Shown here: positions 22,005 through 29,901 of the stretch, in pieces | Layout of the letters: each line of letters opens with the position of its first letter | How positions within the stretch are numbered: position 1 is the first letter of the stretch | NCBI GenBank assembly: GCA_038238185.1 | Contig: JBBRXY010000036.1 | Location: forward strand, 1 to 29,963 | Direction: 5' to 3' | DNA: 29,963 nucleotides | Source of the DNA: DATAQC01 sp038238185 | GTDB lineage: Bacteria; Actinomycetota; Acidimicrobiia; Acidimicrobiales; AC-14 | Made by a program: the position numbers and the translations under genes | Notes under the pieces: model-generated | What the model was told of the DNA's origin: nothing | Database searches by the model: none | Seen by the model: only the letters and a program-made list of their open reading frames with translations

Positions 22005-22799
22005 TCAGCCCTGGCCCAGCTGTCGTGAGCGTTCCGTTGCGGCCGTCACCGCCTCCAGGATGGCGCTGCGAACGGCTCCCGCCTCCAGGGCCCGGATGCC
22101 GGCCGCGGTCGTGCCACCGGGCGAGGTGACCACGGCCCGGAGCTCCTCGGCCGACTGTCCGGACTCGTCCAGCAGCCGAGCCGAGCCCAGGATGGTCTGC
22201 ACTGCCAGCGAGCGGCTCATGTCGCGGGTCAGGCCGTTGAGCACGCCGGCCTCGGTGAGGGCCTCGGCCACGAAGAACACGTAGGCCGGCCCGGAGCCGG
22301 ACAGGCCGGTGACGGCGTCGAGGAGGGCCTCGGGCAGGCGCACGACGAGACCGACGGCCGCCAGGATGCTCTCGGCCCAGTCGAGGTCGGCCCCGTCGGC
22401 GGTTGCGCCACCGGCGATCGCCGCGGCACCACAGCCGATCAGAGCCGGCGTGTTCGGCATGGCCCGCACCACGGCCACGCCGTCGCCCAGCCAGCCCTGG
22501 AGCTGGTCGAGACCCACGCCGGCGGCGACCGACAGGACCCGTTCCACGCCGGCATCGACCACGGCGGCACAGGCGGCCCCCAGGTCTGACGGCTTCACCG
22601 CCAGCACGGCCCCCGCCGCCGCCGGCACCTTGTCGCCGACGACCAGGCCCGGGTGCAAGCCGCTCAGCTCGTGGCGCCGAACAGCCATCGGCTCGACCAC
22701 GCCCAGGTCGGCAGCCTCGGCCCATCCTGCTCGGAGGAGCCCGGCCGCCAGGGCCGAGCCCATCTTCCCGCCGCCCACGATCACCAGCCGCAACGCCAT
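22005..22799 (-). CDS. proC: pyrroline-5-carboxylate reductase
   Basis: 264 residues. It makes proline from pyrroline-5-carboxylate with NAD(P)H. The nucleotide site is LVIVGGGKMGSALAAGL. Further family motifs are AVKPSDL, VRAMPNTPALIG, TGLSGSGPAYVFF and VTSPGGTTAAGI, the last two forming the substrate pocket. I chose the ATG at 22799; a GTG two codons earlier is possible. It follows the M23 peptidase gene with a hairpin in between. Confidence 0.94.
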   Translation of the reverse strand: MALRLVIVGGGKMGSALAAGLLRAGWAEAADLGVVEPMAVRRHELSGLHPGLVVGDKVPAAAGAVLAVKPSDLGAACAAVVDAGVERVLSVAAGVGLDQLQGWLGDGVAVVRAMPNTPALIGCGAAAIAGGATADGADLDWAESILAAVGLVVRLPEALLDAVTGLSGSGPAYVFFVAEALTEAGVLNGLTRDMSRSLAVQTILGSARLLDESGQSAEELRAVVTSPGGTTAAGIRALEAGAVRSAILEAVTAATERSRQLGQG

Positions 22800-22812
22800 G
22801 ACCACGAATGTA

Positions 22813-22837
22813 GGCGGCCGGCCGCCCCTTCGGGCGG
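22813..22837. terminator. overlapping palindromes between the M23 gene and proC
   Basis: GGCGGCCGGCCGCC (22813-22826) is a perfect 14-bp palindrome, and CCGCCC-CTTC-GGGCGG (22822-22837) is an overlapping hairpin. The two share a strand and are mutually exclusive. They follow the M23 peptidase stop on the minus strand, so they may terminate that transcript before proC. Confidence 0.5.
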
Positions 22838-22874
22838 TTCGTCACCTGATGAGGCACGAGCCCGGAACACGGGA

Positions 22875-24011
22875 CTAGCGCAGAAAGCTCTGGGGGTTCT
22901 CCGGGTTTCCGTCGATCCTGGTCTCGAAGTGGAGGTGGGGTCCGGTGCAGTGGCCGGAGCACCCGACGTACCCGATGACCTGACCCTGGGCGACGCTCGA
23001 GCCGCCGCTGACGGCCGACTGGCTCTGGTGGGCGTAGAGGGTGGTGAGGCCACCACCGTGGTCGATGACGGTCAGCAGCCCGTAGCCCCCAGCGTCGTTG
23101 CCCGAGGAGACCACCGTCCCCGCTGTGGCCGCTCTGATCGGCGTGCCCGGACCGACACCGAGGTCGATCCCGGTGTGCATCCGGCCCCACCGGAACCCGA
23201 ACGGGGATGTGATGGGAGCCTCCACCGGCCAGATGAGCCCGTAGCTCGATTCCTGTCCCGGTCGGACCGCGGCCAGGGACGGTCCACCGGGGACCGACAA
23301 GCCCTGGCGGGTGCGAAGCAGGCCTTCGATCGTGGCCTGGTCACGGGACAGCCCGTCGACCTCGGTCTGGTACTCCTGGATGCGCTCATCCAGCGCGCCC
23401 TTCAGGCGAGCCTGGCTGTCGCGGGCCGCCTTCAGCTCGTCCAGGTGGGTGACGGCCGCCTTGCGCCGCGTATCGGCCTCGTCGCGGAGACGATTCAGGT
23501 CGGTCTGCTCGCCTTCCTGGTCCTCCCGGATGGAGCGCAGCTGACCCAGCACGTCGCGATCGGTGCTGGCCACGTGGTTGAGCAGCGTCTCCCGCCGGCT
23601 GGCCTCGCCCAGGTCGGCCGAGCTCAGGAGTTGCATGAGCGGATCACCGCCGGGGTGGACGTAGGCCCGCACGGCCAGCGACGCCGCCGCCCCCCGCAGA
23701 TCCGATATGCGGGCTTCGGTGGCGGCGAGACGGGCCTCGGCGGATCCCACCGCGACAAGCGCCGCCGACGCCGCCTGCTGGGCGGCCTCGGTGGTGGACG
23801 ACTGGGCGGTCACACTCGTGTCGAGCTCGCGCACGGCTGCCTCGAGTTGGGCATCGTCGGCCTTGGCGGCGTCGACCTTGGCGGCCACGGCCGCCCGCTT
23901 CGACTGGGTCGAGGCGTTGCGCTCGTCGAGGGTGTCGGCGTTGCCCGGCGTGGCCAGGGCCAACACCAGGCTGAGGACGAGCGCAGCAGCGGGGACAGGG
24001 GTTCGGAGCAT
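22875..24011 (-). CDS. secreted coiled-coil M23 (LytM-type) peptidase
   Basis: 378 residues. A signal peptide covers about 1-25 (AAALVLSLVLALATPGNA). Residues 26-250 are Ala/Glu/Arg-rich with heptad character, as in EnvC/RipC-like cell-division factors. The M23 domain covers about 260-378: metal ligands in HTGIDLG (from 279) and HLHFE (359-363), with LYAHQS between. It should cleave, or activate enzymes that cleave, peptidoglycan during division. A long structured region lies upstream of the ATG. Confidence 0.93.
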   Translation of the reverse strand: MLRTPVPAAALVLSLVLALATPGNADTLDERNASTQSKRAAVAAKVDAAKADDAQLEAAVRELDTSVTAQSSTTEAAQQAASAALVAVGSAEARLAATEARISDLRGAAASLAVRAYVHPGGDPLMQLLSSADLGEASRRETLLNHVASTDRDVLGQLRSIREDQEGEQTDLNRLRDEADTRRKAAVTHLDELKAARDSQARLKGALDERIQEYQTEVDGLSRDQATIEGLLRTRQGLSVPGGPSLAAVRPGQESSYGLIWPVEAPITSPFGFRWGRMHTGIDLGVGPGTPIRAATAGTVVSSGNDAGGYGLLTVIDHGGGLTTLYAHQSQSAVSGGSSVAQGQVIGYVGCSGHCTGPHLHFETRIDGNPENPQSFLR

Positions 24012-24084
24012 GCGGTGGGAGACGTGGGTGCTTCCGCCGAAAGGTGGTGCGGGACCCGGCGGCCCCTAGTCAGTTCGACAAAGG

Positions 24085-24198
24085 GGCCCGAGGAACCTCC
24101 CGGCACGGTCGCACTTCCCCGAACGACCGCTCCGTTCCGCCCCTCGGGCCGTCAGCACCCTAACCCGGCGAACCTCTCGATGCAAGCAAACGCATCGA
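24085..24198 (-). promoter_or_regulatory. structured upstream region of the M23 peptidase gene
   Basis: Within the 277-bp gap 24012-24288, nested inverted repeats are seen: GGCCCGAGG/CCTCGGGCC (24085-24093 and 24142-24150), inside it CGGTCG/CGACCG (24106-24111 and 24124-24129), and GGAAC/GTTCC (24092-24096 and 24134-24138). A separate hairpin TCGATGC-N8-GCATCGA lies at 24177-24198. Together they predict a branched RNA 75-190 nt upstream of the ATG. Part may terminate mshA transcription. I cannot assign it to a known riboswitch. Confidence 0.5.
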
Positions 24199-24288
24199 AA
24201 GACTATGGAGCGCGCTGAAGAGACCCGACGAAAAGAGGAAAATTCGTCAAGTCTTCAGGCCGCCTGGCACTCGGGTGGGGGTCAGAGA

Positions 24289-25539
24289 CTACCCACACTC
24301 GACAAGGTCGCGAGCGGTGAGATCGGCGTACAGACGCCGGAGTCGGGCCGCGGCCATCAACCAGCTGTACCGACGGGCCCGGAGGGTTGCGGCCCGGCCC
24401 ATCCCGGCCGCCAGGGCGGGGTCCACCAGGATCTTGCTCACACAGGCAGCGAAGCCACTGGCGTCACCACCGTCGACCAGGAACCCGGTGACGCCGTGAT
24501 CGACCAGCGTCGGCAGGCCGCCAACGGCGGCGGCCACGACCGGGGTCCCACAGGCAGCGGCCTCCAATGCGACCAGGCCGAACGACTCGGAGCGGCTGGG
24601 AACCAGGCAGACATCTGCGGCCCGGTACCACCGAGCCAGCTCGGCGTGCGGCTGGGGGGCGACGAAGCGGACCCGGGGCCCGATACCGAGCTCGGCCACC
24701 AGGTGCTCGAGACGACATCGCTCGCTTTCGCCGTCGGCGCCCGAGGGGCCGCCCACGATGACCAGGGTGACGTCGGGGCCCAGGGCGGCGGCCGCCCCGA
24801 TGGCCACATCGACGCCCTTCAGTGGCTGGATCCGGCCCACGAACAGCAGCATCGGATCCGGGCCCAGTCCGAGGTCGGCCCGGGCCTGGCCCCGGTCGCC
24901 GGGGGCGAAGAGCTCGTGGTCGACTCCGGGCGGGACGATCTCCACCCTCCCGGGCTGGGCACGGTAGAGGCGCTCGAGCTGGGTCCGTTCGTCGTCGGAG
25001 GACGCAAGGATCGCGTCCGAACAGCCGACCACCTCGACTTCTGCCCGCGCCCGGCTTTCGGACGCCTCGGTGCTGAACTCGGCCTTGACCCTGGCCAGGG
25101 TGTGGAACGTGCTGACGAGCGGGAGGCCCAGCTCGTGCTTCAGGGCGTGGCCGGCCACCCCCGACAGCCAGTAGTTGGCGTGGATGAGATCGGGCTCGCC
25201 GTGCGCCCTGAGGGTCGCCAGCACCCCTTCGGTGAACATAGGCACCAGCTCGGGCATCGATTCCTTGGCCACGCCGGCGACGGGACCGGCGGCGATGTGG
25301 TGCACCCGGAAACCGGGTTCCACCAACACCACCGGCGCCAGTCCGGGCCGCCAGGCACGGGTGTACACGTCGCAGTCGACCCCGGCCCGGGCGAGTGCCG
25401 ACGACAGGGAGTGGACATACACGTTCATGCCCCCGCCGTCTCCGGCACCGGGCTGGGCGAGTGGGGATGTATGAAACGAGATGACGGCCAACCGGCGCAC
25501 GGGGTGCAACCCTACCCAGTAGCGGGTGGTTACCCCCAC
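24289..25539 (-). CDS. mshA: MshA-like GT4 glycosyltransferase (mycothiol pathway)
   Basis: 416 residues at most. MshA joins GlcNAc to inositol-phosphate, the first step of mycothiol synthesis. The N-terminus shows ISFHTSPLAQPGAGDGGGMN, very close to actinobacterial MshA. Further points are IHANYWLSG, FHTLARVKAEF, VPPGVDHELF, FVGRIQPLKGVD, and the GT4 end SRSESFGLVALEAAACGTPV. The start is uncertain: GTG at 25539 has GAGGGTCG before it, while GTG at 25500 would give VRRLAVISF, closer to usual MshA length. The other mycothiol genes are not in this window. Confidence 0.88.
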   Translation of the reverse strand: MGVTTRYWVGLHPVRRLAVISFHTSPLAQPGAGDGGGMNVYVHSLSSALARAGVDCDVYTRAWRPGLAPVVLVEPGFRVHHIAAGPVAGVAKESMPELVPMFTEGVLATLRAHGEPDLIHANYWLSGVAGHALKHELGLPLVSTFHTLARVKAEFSTEASESRARAEVEVVGCSDAILASSDDERTQLERLYRAQPGRVEIVPPGVDHELFAPGDRGQARADLGLGPDPMLLFVGRIQPLKGVDVAIGAAAALGPDVTLVIVGGPSGADGESERCRLEHLVAELGIGPRVRFVAPQPHAELARWYRAADVCLVPSRSESFGLVALEAAACGTPVVAAAVGGLPTLVDHGVTGFLVDGGDASGFAACVSKILVDPALAAGMGRAATLRARRYSWLMAAARLRRLYADLTARDLVECG

Positions 25540-25571
25540 CGACCCTCTGACAGGGCCCTACCCCACCGGCC

Positions 25572-26072
25572 CTACCCCCCCAGTTGGGCGGTGATGGTGG
25601 CCCGGAGGGCGTCGGTGCGGGAGAAGACCTGCTGGCGGAGCGACGAGTAGTCGCTCTCGTGTTCGGCGAGGCGATCGGCGAGGGCCTGCAACTCGTCGTC
25701 GTCGAGGTCGGGCAGCTTCCAGACCGGAGGCACCAGGGCACTCAGTTCTTCGGTGAGCTCGTCGAGATGGAGCGGCTCGACGCCGTCGACCATCTGCTGG
25801 TGGCCGGGCGCGTGGACGTTCGGGGAAAGAACGCTGCTCAGGTTCTTCACCAGATCGTCGGTGCTCGAACGACCCTCGCCGGTTGCACGGCGGTCGAGCT
25901 CCCATCGGACGATGTCGAGGCGCCCCTGGACCTGGCGGCGAAGATAGGAGATGTCGTCGCCCACCGCTTGGGACTCACCTGCCATCTCCCGCAACTCCCC
26001 GATGGAGCGGCTTTCCGGGTCGCCGAGATACTCCGGCGCCAGGATCCGGCCAAGGTCGTCCCTCCATCCCAT
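25572..26072 (-). CDS. RsiG-like protein with two degenerate c-di-GMP-binding motifs
   Basis: 166 residues, mostly helical. RsiG, the WhiG anti-sigma factor, holds c-di-GMP with two copies of E(X)3S(X)2R(X)3Q(X)3D on antiparallel helices. Here copy one has Gly38, Ser42, Arg45, Gln49, Asp53 (ISYLRRQVQGRLD), and copy two has Glu139, Ser143, Arg146, Phe150, Asp154. Thus Ser, Arg and Asp are kept in both, Glu is lost in the first and Gln in the second. The middle (HLDELTEELSALVPPVWKLP) also resembles the family, often annotated as aerial mycelium formation protein. The ATG follows GTGAGGAA. No sigma-factor gene is nearby. Confidence 0.75.
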   Translation of the reverse strand: MGWRDDLGRILAPEYLGDPESRSIGELREMAGESQAVGDDISYLRRQVQGRLDIVRWELDRRATGEGRSSTDDLVKNLSSVLSPNVHAPGHQQMVDGVEPLHLDELTEELSALVPPVWKLPDLDDDELQALADRLAEHESDYSSLRQQVFSRTDALRATITAQLGG

Positions 26073-26081
26073 TTCCTCACG

Positions 26082-26462
26082 TTACCCGGGCGCAGACAGG
26101 CGGCCACGCCGCGACTTCGGGTGGTAGCGATACACGACCCGGCCCCGCACCGCGTCGACGGCAACCGGCCCGAAGGTCCGGCTGTCGGTACTGGCGGCCG
26201 GGTTGTCGCCCAACACGGTGAGGCCGGCGGGCGAAACCTCGACGAGACGCTTTACCACCAACCGTTCGGGCTGCCGCGGATCGGCCACCGCCACCAGGTC
26301 ACCGGGGCGGGCCCGGCGGAGCCGACTCAGGACGAGGCGGTCACCGGGCTCGAGCGTCGGGCGCATGCTGTCGCCGACGACCTCCACGCGACTGATCCGT
26401 CGTCCTGCCCAGCCCACCGGGACGAGGAGGGCAACGGCCCACCAACGCCGCGTTGCGCTCAC
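26082..26462 (-). CDS. sodX: nickel-type superoxide dismutase maturation protease (S26 family)
   Basis: 126 residues. An N-terminal membrane segment (about 7-20) is followed by the signal-peptidase-like fold: catalytic Ser32 in VVGDSMRPTLEPGDR, Lys71 in LVVKRL, and LGDNPAASTDSRTFGPV. It should cut the NiSOD leader before HCDLPC. It stands divergently next to sodN, the usual pairing. The start is uncertain: I chose GTG at 26462; a TTG at 26501 in the same frame would add 13 residues but would reach closer to the sodN leader. Confidence 0.86.
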   Translation of the reverse strand: MSATRRWWAVALLVPVGWAGRRISRVEVVGDSMRPTLEPGDRLVLSRLRRARPGDLVAVADPRQPERLVVKRLVEVSPAGLTVLGDNPAASTDSRTFGPVAVDAVRGRVVYRYHPKSRRGRLSAPG

Positions 26463-26524
26463 CCTTCGGGGGACTGGATAGTCTGCGGTGGCATCAAACA
26501 ATCGAGGCAGAGGAGCATCAGCGC

Positions 26525-26944
26525 ATGCCCATTCTCACCGGCGTCACCGCCCTCGTCGACCGGATCCGTCCGCCTCGACGCGTGCACGCACATTGCGACC
26601 TCCCCTGTGGGGTCTACGACCCGGCCCAGGCGCGCATCGAGGCGCAATCGGTGAAGGGCTGCCAGGAGAAATACCAGGCATCCGACAACGAGGTCTTCCG
26701 TCAGCGGGCCGTACAGATCAAAGAAGAGCGGGCCGACCTGGTGAAGCATCACCTGTGGGTCCTCTGGACCGACTACTTCAAGCCCGAGCACGTCGAGAAG
26801 TACCCCCAGCTGCACCAGCTCTTCTGGGACGCCACCAAGGCGGCAGGCGCGGCCAAGAAGTCCGAGGACCCCGCCAATGGCCAGGCCCTGCTCGACCTCA
26901 TCGGCGAGATCGACACCATCTTCTGGGACACCAAGAAGGCCTAA
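26525..26944 (+). CDS. sodN: nickel superoxide dismutase
   Basis: 139 residues: a 22-residue leader ending RRVHA, then the mature protein starting HCDLPCGVYDPAQARIEA. The nickel hook His1, Cys2 and Cys6 and the conserved Asp3 and Tyr9 are all present. The mature length of 117 residues matches Streptomyces SodN. It removes superoxide in the cytosol as a hexamer of four-helix bundles. The ATG at 26525 has AGAGGAG upstream. Two stop codons follow in tandem (TAA TAG). Confidence 0.96.
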   Translation: MPILTGVTALVDRIRPPRRVHAHCDLPCGVYDPAQARIEAQSVKGCQEKYQASDNEVFRQRAVQIKEERADLVKHHLWVLWTDYFKPEHVEKYPQLHQLFWDATKAAGAAKKSEDPANGQALLDLIGEIDTIFWDTKKA

Positions 26945-27039
26945 TAGCTGGGCTCCGCGCCCCGTTTAATGGCTCTGGCGGCGAGAACGGCTGGCGGCGG
27001 GTTTTGGGGGCCCCGCCGCTCGGAGGAGGGTGGGGCTGG

Positions 27040-27053
27040 GCCCCGCCCGGGGC
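27040..27053. terminator. GC-rich hairpin between convergent sodN and the fusion gene
   Basis: GCCCC-GCCC-GGGGC forms a 5-bp stem in the 127-bp gap 26945-27071, which is otherwise GC-rich with several further C/G runs. It could end both convergent transcripts. There is no T-run. Confidence 0.45.
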
Positions 27054-27071
27054 GGCGAAGCCGTCAGGAAC

Positions 27072-28967
27072 TCAGTGGAGGATCGTCACGACCAGCCAGG
27101 CCCAGGCAGGGCCCAGCAGGATCAGCGAATCGAGGCGGCGGAGACCGGGAGCATCGGCCTCGCGCCGTCCGAGCAGGGCCGTGCCGACCAGGGGGCCCAG
27201 TGGTGCGAGCACCGCGGCCAGGAGGCCCAGGGCCAGCGGTGTGCCCGCCGGGAACGGGGGAACCAACACGACGGCGGCCAGGATCGTCACCGGGATGAGC
27301 GCCACCATCCCGGCCAGTGGCCCCTCCCAGGCCGCCGATGCGCCCGTGCCGACGAGGTAGGCCCCGGCGTCGTAGGTGCAGACGCAGACGAGAAGGTAGA
27401 CGGCGGCCTCGACGTCGACCTGTCGGGCCAGCACCAGGGAGGCTGCGGCCAACCCGGTGACCATCCCGATGACGAGGGCGAGCGATACGTCGTGGGCGAT
27501 CGCCCGGTGGCTCAAGAACGCCCGGACGAGCATGGCCCCGATCAAGCCCGCCGCCACGATCCCCGCGAGATACCTGCCACCGAACACCGCGGCCACCGGA
27601 GGCCCGATCGAAGCCAACGCGCAAAGCCCCGGCGGCGGGTGCACATCGAGGGTGCGGCGGGTGCCGGCGGCCTGGGATGCGGCAACGAAGGCGTTCACAC
27701 CCAGCCATCCGGCGGCCCAGGTCGGGCCCGCGATCACGGCGGCCACGGTGACCACGAACCAGCCAAGCCCGATCCTCCCGTGGGGGCGGCTGTTGTCGTA
27801 GATCACGCCGAGCCGGGCCAGCGGCGACCACCACTGATCGGGCGGGGCAGGTGTGGCGGTCGCGGTAGCCGTCGTCGGCGCGGCGGGGCCGGTGCGAGAT
27901 CCGGGCCCGGGACGCTCGGGCCGGGTCCCCCGCTCAGGCGGCCGCTCGGGCCGTCGGGGCCGATCGGGCCGTCGGGGTCGATCGGGCCGTCGGGGTCGAT
28001 CGGGCCGGGTCGCCCGCTCAGGCGGCCGATCGGGCCGGGTCGCCCGCTCAGGCGGCCGCTCGGGCCGTCGGGGTCGATCGGGCCGTCGGGGTCGATCGGG
28101 CCGGGTCGCCCGCTCAGGCGGCCGCTCGGGCCGGGTCGCCCGCTCAGGCGGCCGCTCGGGCCGGGTCGCCCGCTCAGGCGGCCGCTCGGGCCGTCGGGGT
28201 CGATCGGGTCCGGTCCCCGGCTCAGGCTCTGGCCGGGTCACCCGCTCGGGCCCCGGCCGCACCGGTGCTTGGGGGCGGCCGGTCGTCGGGGCGGCGGCCG
28301 GACCAGGCGAGGACGGCTGATCCGCCGTCCGCAGGGCCGTGGCCGGCGGCGGTGCCATGGCCGTCGGCGGCCCGGTCGGGCGCCGGTCCGATGCATCGTC
28401 GCCGCCGTCGCGACGACCGGCTTCGACCGACGCCTCCGACCCCGACTGAGCGCGACCGTGGGAAGGACCCGGCGGTCGCCGCCCGTACCGCTGCCCGGGG
28501 ACGCCGCTGGAGGGATCGGCCCGACGCATCTGCCCGCCTGCCGCAACGCCGGCTCCCCCGCCCATTCCGGCCATCGGACCCGGGTCGACGCCCCCGGGCC
28601 GGCCCTGGGGCCGTCGGGCGACAGGCATGGGCTTGGCGAGGGGGTCGGGCCGGTCGGTCGGCCGCTGGCCGGGAACGTGTATCGGATCGGCGGGAGCGAC
28701 GGGCGGCGGCGGCCCGGGGTCCAGGTCGCCTGCACCGCCGGACACCGGTGGGAGGACGGCCACCACATCGTGGCCGGTGATGGGGGACTCGGGAGTGGCC
28801 GGCTCCCCGTTCACCCAGACCCGTGACTGTTGCAGCACGACGCTGAACCGCTCTCCGAAGGAGCCCTCGGCCGCCGCCAGCAGCTCGCCGACGGTCGTCC
28901 CGTCGAACTCGGCCCGAGCGACGCCGGCCGCCTCACGTGCCGCGGCGAACAGCCGCAGAACCGGCAT
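27072..28967 (-). CDS. MoaD/ThiS-like domain fused by a repetitive Pro/Arg linker to a degenerate CdsA-like membrane domain
   Basis: 631 residues. Residues 1-78 are a MoaD/ThiS ubiquitin fold ending VLPPVSGG; the Gly-Gly that is normally the free C-terminus is internal here. Residues 79-385 are a Pro/Arg/Gly-rich low-complexity linker with tandem repeats at about 253-352. Residues 390-631 are about seven membrane helices resembling phosphatidate cytidylyltransferase: YDAGAYLVG (532-540), WEGPLAGM and RRLDSL at the end. The CdsA signature is shortened: the KD and LPGHGG parts are missing before RRLDSL, so catalysis is doubtful. The ATG lies 2 nt after the MaoC stop. Two genes joined by lost stops cannot be excluded, but the frame is open throughout. 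Confidence 0.7.
   Translation of the reverse strand: MPVLRLFAAAREAAGVARAEFDGTTVGELLAAAEGSFGERFSVVLQQSRVWVNGEPATPESPITGHDVVAVLPPVSGGAGDLDPGPPPPVAPADPIHVPGQRPTDRPDPLAKPMPVARRPQGRPGGVDPGPMAGMGGGAGVAAGGQMRRADPSSGVPGQRYGRRPPGPSHGRAQSGSEASVEAGRRDGGDDASDRRPTGPPTAMAPPPATALRTADQPSSPGPAAAPTTGRPQAPVRPGPERVTRPEPEPGTGPDRPRRPERPPERATRPERPPERATRPERPPERATRPDRPRRPDRPRRPERPPERATRPDRPPERATRPDRPRRPDRPRRPDRPRRPERPPERGTRPERPGPGSRTGPAAPTTATATATPAPPDQWWSPLARLGVIYDNSRPHGRIGLGWFVVTVAAVIAGPTWAAGWLGVNAFVAASQAAGTRRTLDVHPPPGLCALASIGPPVAAVFGGRYLAGIVAAGLIGAMLVRAFLSHRAIAHDVSLALVIGMVTGLAAASLVLARQVDVEAAVYLLVCVCTYDAGAYLVGTGASAAWEGPLAGMVALIPVTILAAVVLVPPFPAGTPLALGLLAAVLAPLGPLVGTALLGRREADAPGLRRLDSLILLGPAWAWLVVTILH
27911..28210 (-). 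repeat. tandem repeats encoding the Pro/Arg linker
   Basis: Two units alternate. One is about 30 bp, containing cgcccgctcaggcggccg; exact cores start at 28011, 28041, 28107, 28137 and 28167, and a variant lies at 27927. The other is about 15-18 bp, centred on gatcgggccgtcgggg, in several copies. In the coding frame they give RPPERATRP and PDRPRRP-type segments. Units are multiples of three, so copy-number change keeps the frame. Confidence 0.85.
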
Positions 28968-28969
28968 GC

Positions 28970-29821
28970 CTATTCCCTGGGAGGCCCGATCTCAGCCCAA
29001 CCGTCTTTGATCACGACCTCCCCCCGACTTCGGGCCTCGAAGGCGAAACAGCGCCGATCGGAGGACTCGCCAGCTGCGAAGATGACCGTCACCAGGTCCG
29101 AATCGGGTAGGACGGGGCGGGAAAATCGCACGGCTAGGCGACGGAGCAGGCCCGGGTCCCCCCCGGCCATCTCGCTCAGGACGGCGGAGCCGCAGAACGC
29201 CATCGTGCACATCCCGTGGACGATGATCCCCGGCAGGCCCATCTCCTTGGCGAACACCTCGTCGACGTGGATCCGGTTCGTGTCGCCGGACGCGTCGGCG
29301 TAGCGGAAGGTCTGGTCGTGGTCGAAGTGCGCAGTGGCCTCAGCCAGGGCCACACCACGCGACGCGTTGGCGAGGCTGTGGGTGGGAGGTTCGTCGCCGC
29401 CGCTCTCGCCCCGCCCGAGACCGCGGATGAACATGGTTGCGTACTGGCGGAGCACCAGCCGGCCCTCTTCGTCGGTGCTCGTGACGACGACGAGGAGTGA
29501 TGCCCCCGAGCGTCGGCTGCGTATCCCGCGGATCTCGGCCTCGGTCTGCAACTGCTGGCCGGCCGTGAGGGGCCGGAAGAAGCGCATGTCCTGGGACAGG
29601 TGGACGAGCATCCCCATGGCCTCGGCGGGCACCACGTTGTGGACGGCGGCCATGGTGGTGTCCCAGGTGGGGACCACGGCAAAGAGCGGAGGGATGAGAC
29701 CACCGGTGCTGTACACGGGATTGGTGTCGTTCGTGGCGACGGCGTAGGCCCGGGCCCGCTCCGGGTCGACCTGACCCGTGTCCGGCCCGTAGCGGGCCCC
29801 GAGTTTGGCGATGTCGAGCAC
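28970..29821 (-). CDS. double-hotdog MaoC-like enoyl hydratase
   Basis: 283 residues with two hotdog halves. The C-terminal half has the hydratase-2 active-site pattern SGDTNRIHVDEVFAKEMG followed by GLPGIIVHGMCTMAF, with the Asp and His in place. The N-terminal half shows the degenerate partner NDTNPVYSTGGLIPPLFAV. It should hydrate trans-2-enoyl thioesters in fatty acid or related metabolism. It starts at GTG with AAGGAG 9 nt upstream. It precedes the MoaD-CdsA fusion by 2 nt, so both are likely co-transcribed. Confidence 0.88.
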   Translation of the reverse strand: MLDIAKLGARYGPDTGQVDPERARAYAVATNDTNPVYSTGGLIPPLFAVVPTWDTTMAAVHNVVPAEAMGMLVHLSQDMRFFRPLTAGQQLQTEAEIRGIRSRRSGASLLVVVTSTDEEGRLVLRQYATMFIRGLGRGESGGDEPPTHSLANASRGVALAEATAHFDHDQTFRYADASGDTNRIHVDEVFAKEMGLPGIIVHGMCTMAFCGSAVLSEMAGGDPGLLRRLAVRFSRPVLPDSDLVTVIFAAGESSDRRCFAFEARSRGEVVIKDGWAEIGPPRE

Positions 29822-29901
29822 GACGGACTGCTCCTTGGGTCGGCGACCGGCCGCGACGGGGCGCCCGAGCGCGCCCAGGACCGGAGCTAGCGTCGCACAC
29901 C

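Noticed and set aside
24050..24180. c-di-AMP (ydaO) riboswitch
   Set aside because: The plus strand has CCGTCAGC and CTAACC, reminiscent of the 3' end of that riboswitch, but the gene it would control is on the minus strand, and the other conserved blocks are missing on both strands.
26462..26501. TTG start for the NiSOD protease at 26501
   Set aside because: Possible, but there is no ribosome-binding site and the added residues lack conserved features; it was kept only as an alternative.
27853..28320. Plus-strand open frame of Gly/Arg/Ser repeats opposite the fusion gene
   Set aside because: It is the complement of the repetitive linker; the repeat units are multiples of three and GC-rich, so all frames stay open. 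No ribosome-binding site or domain.
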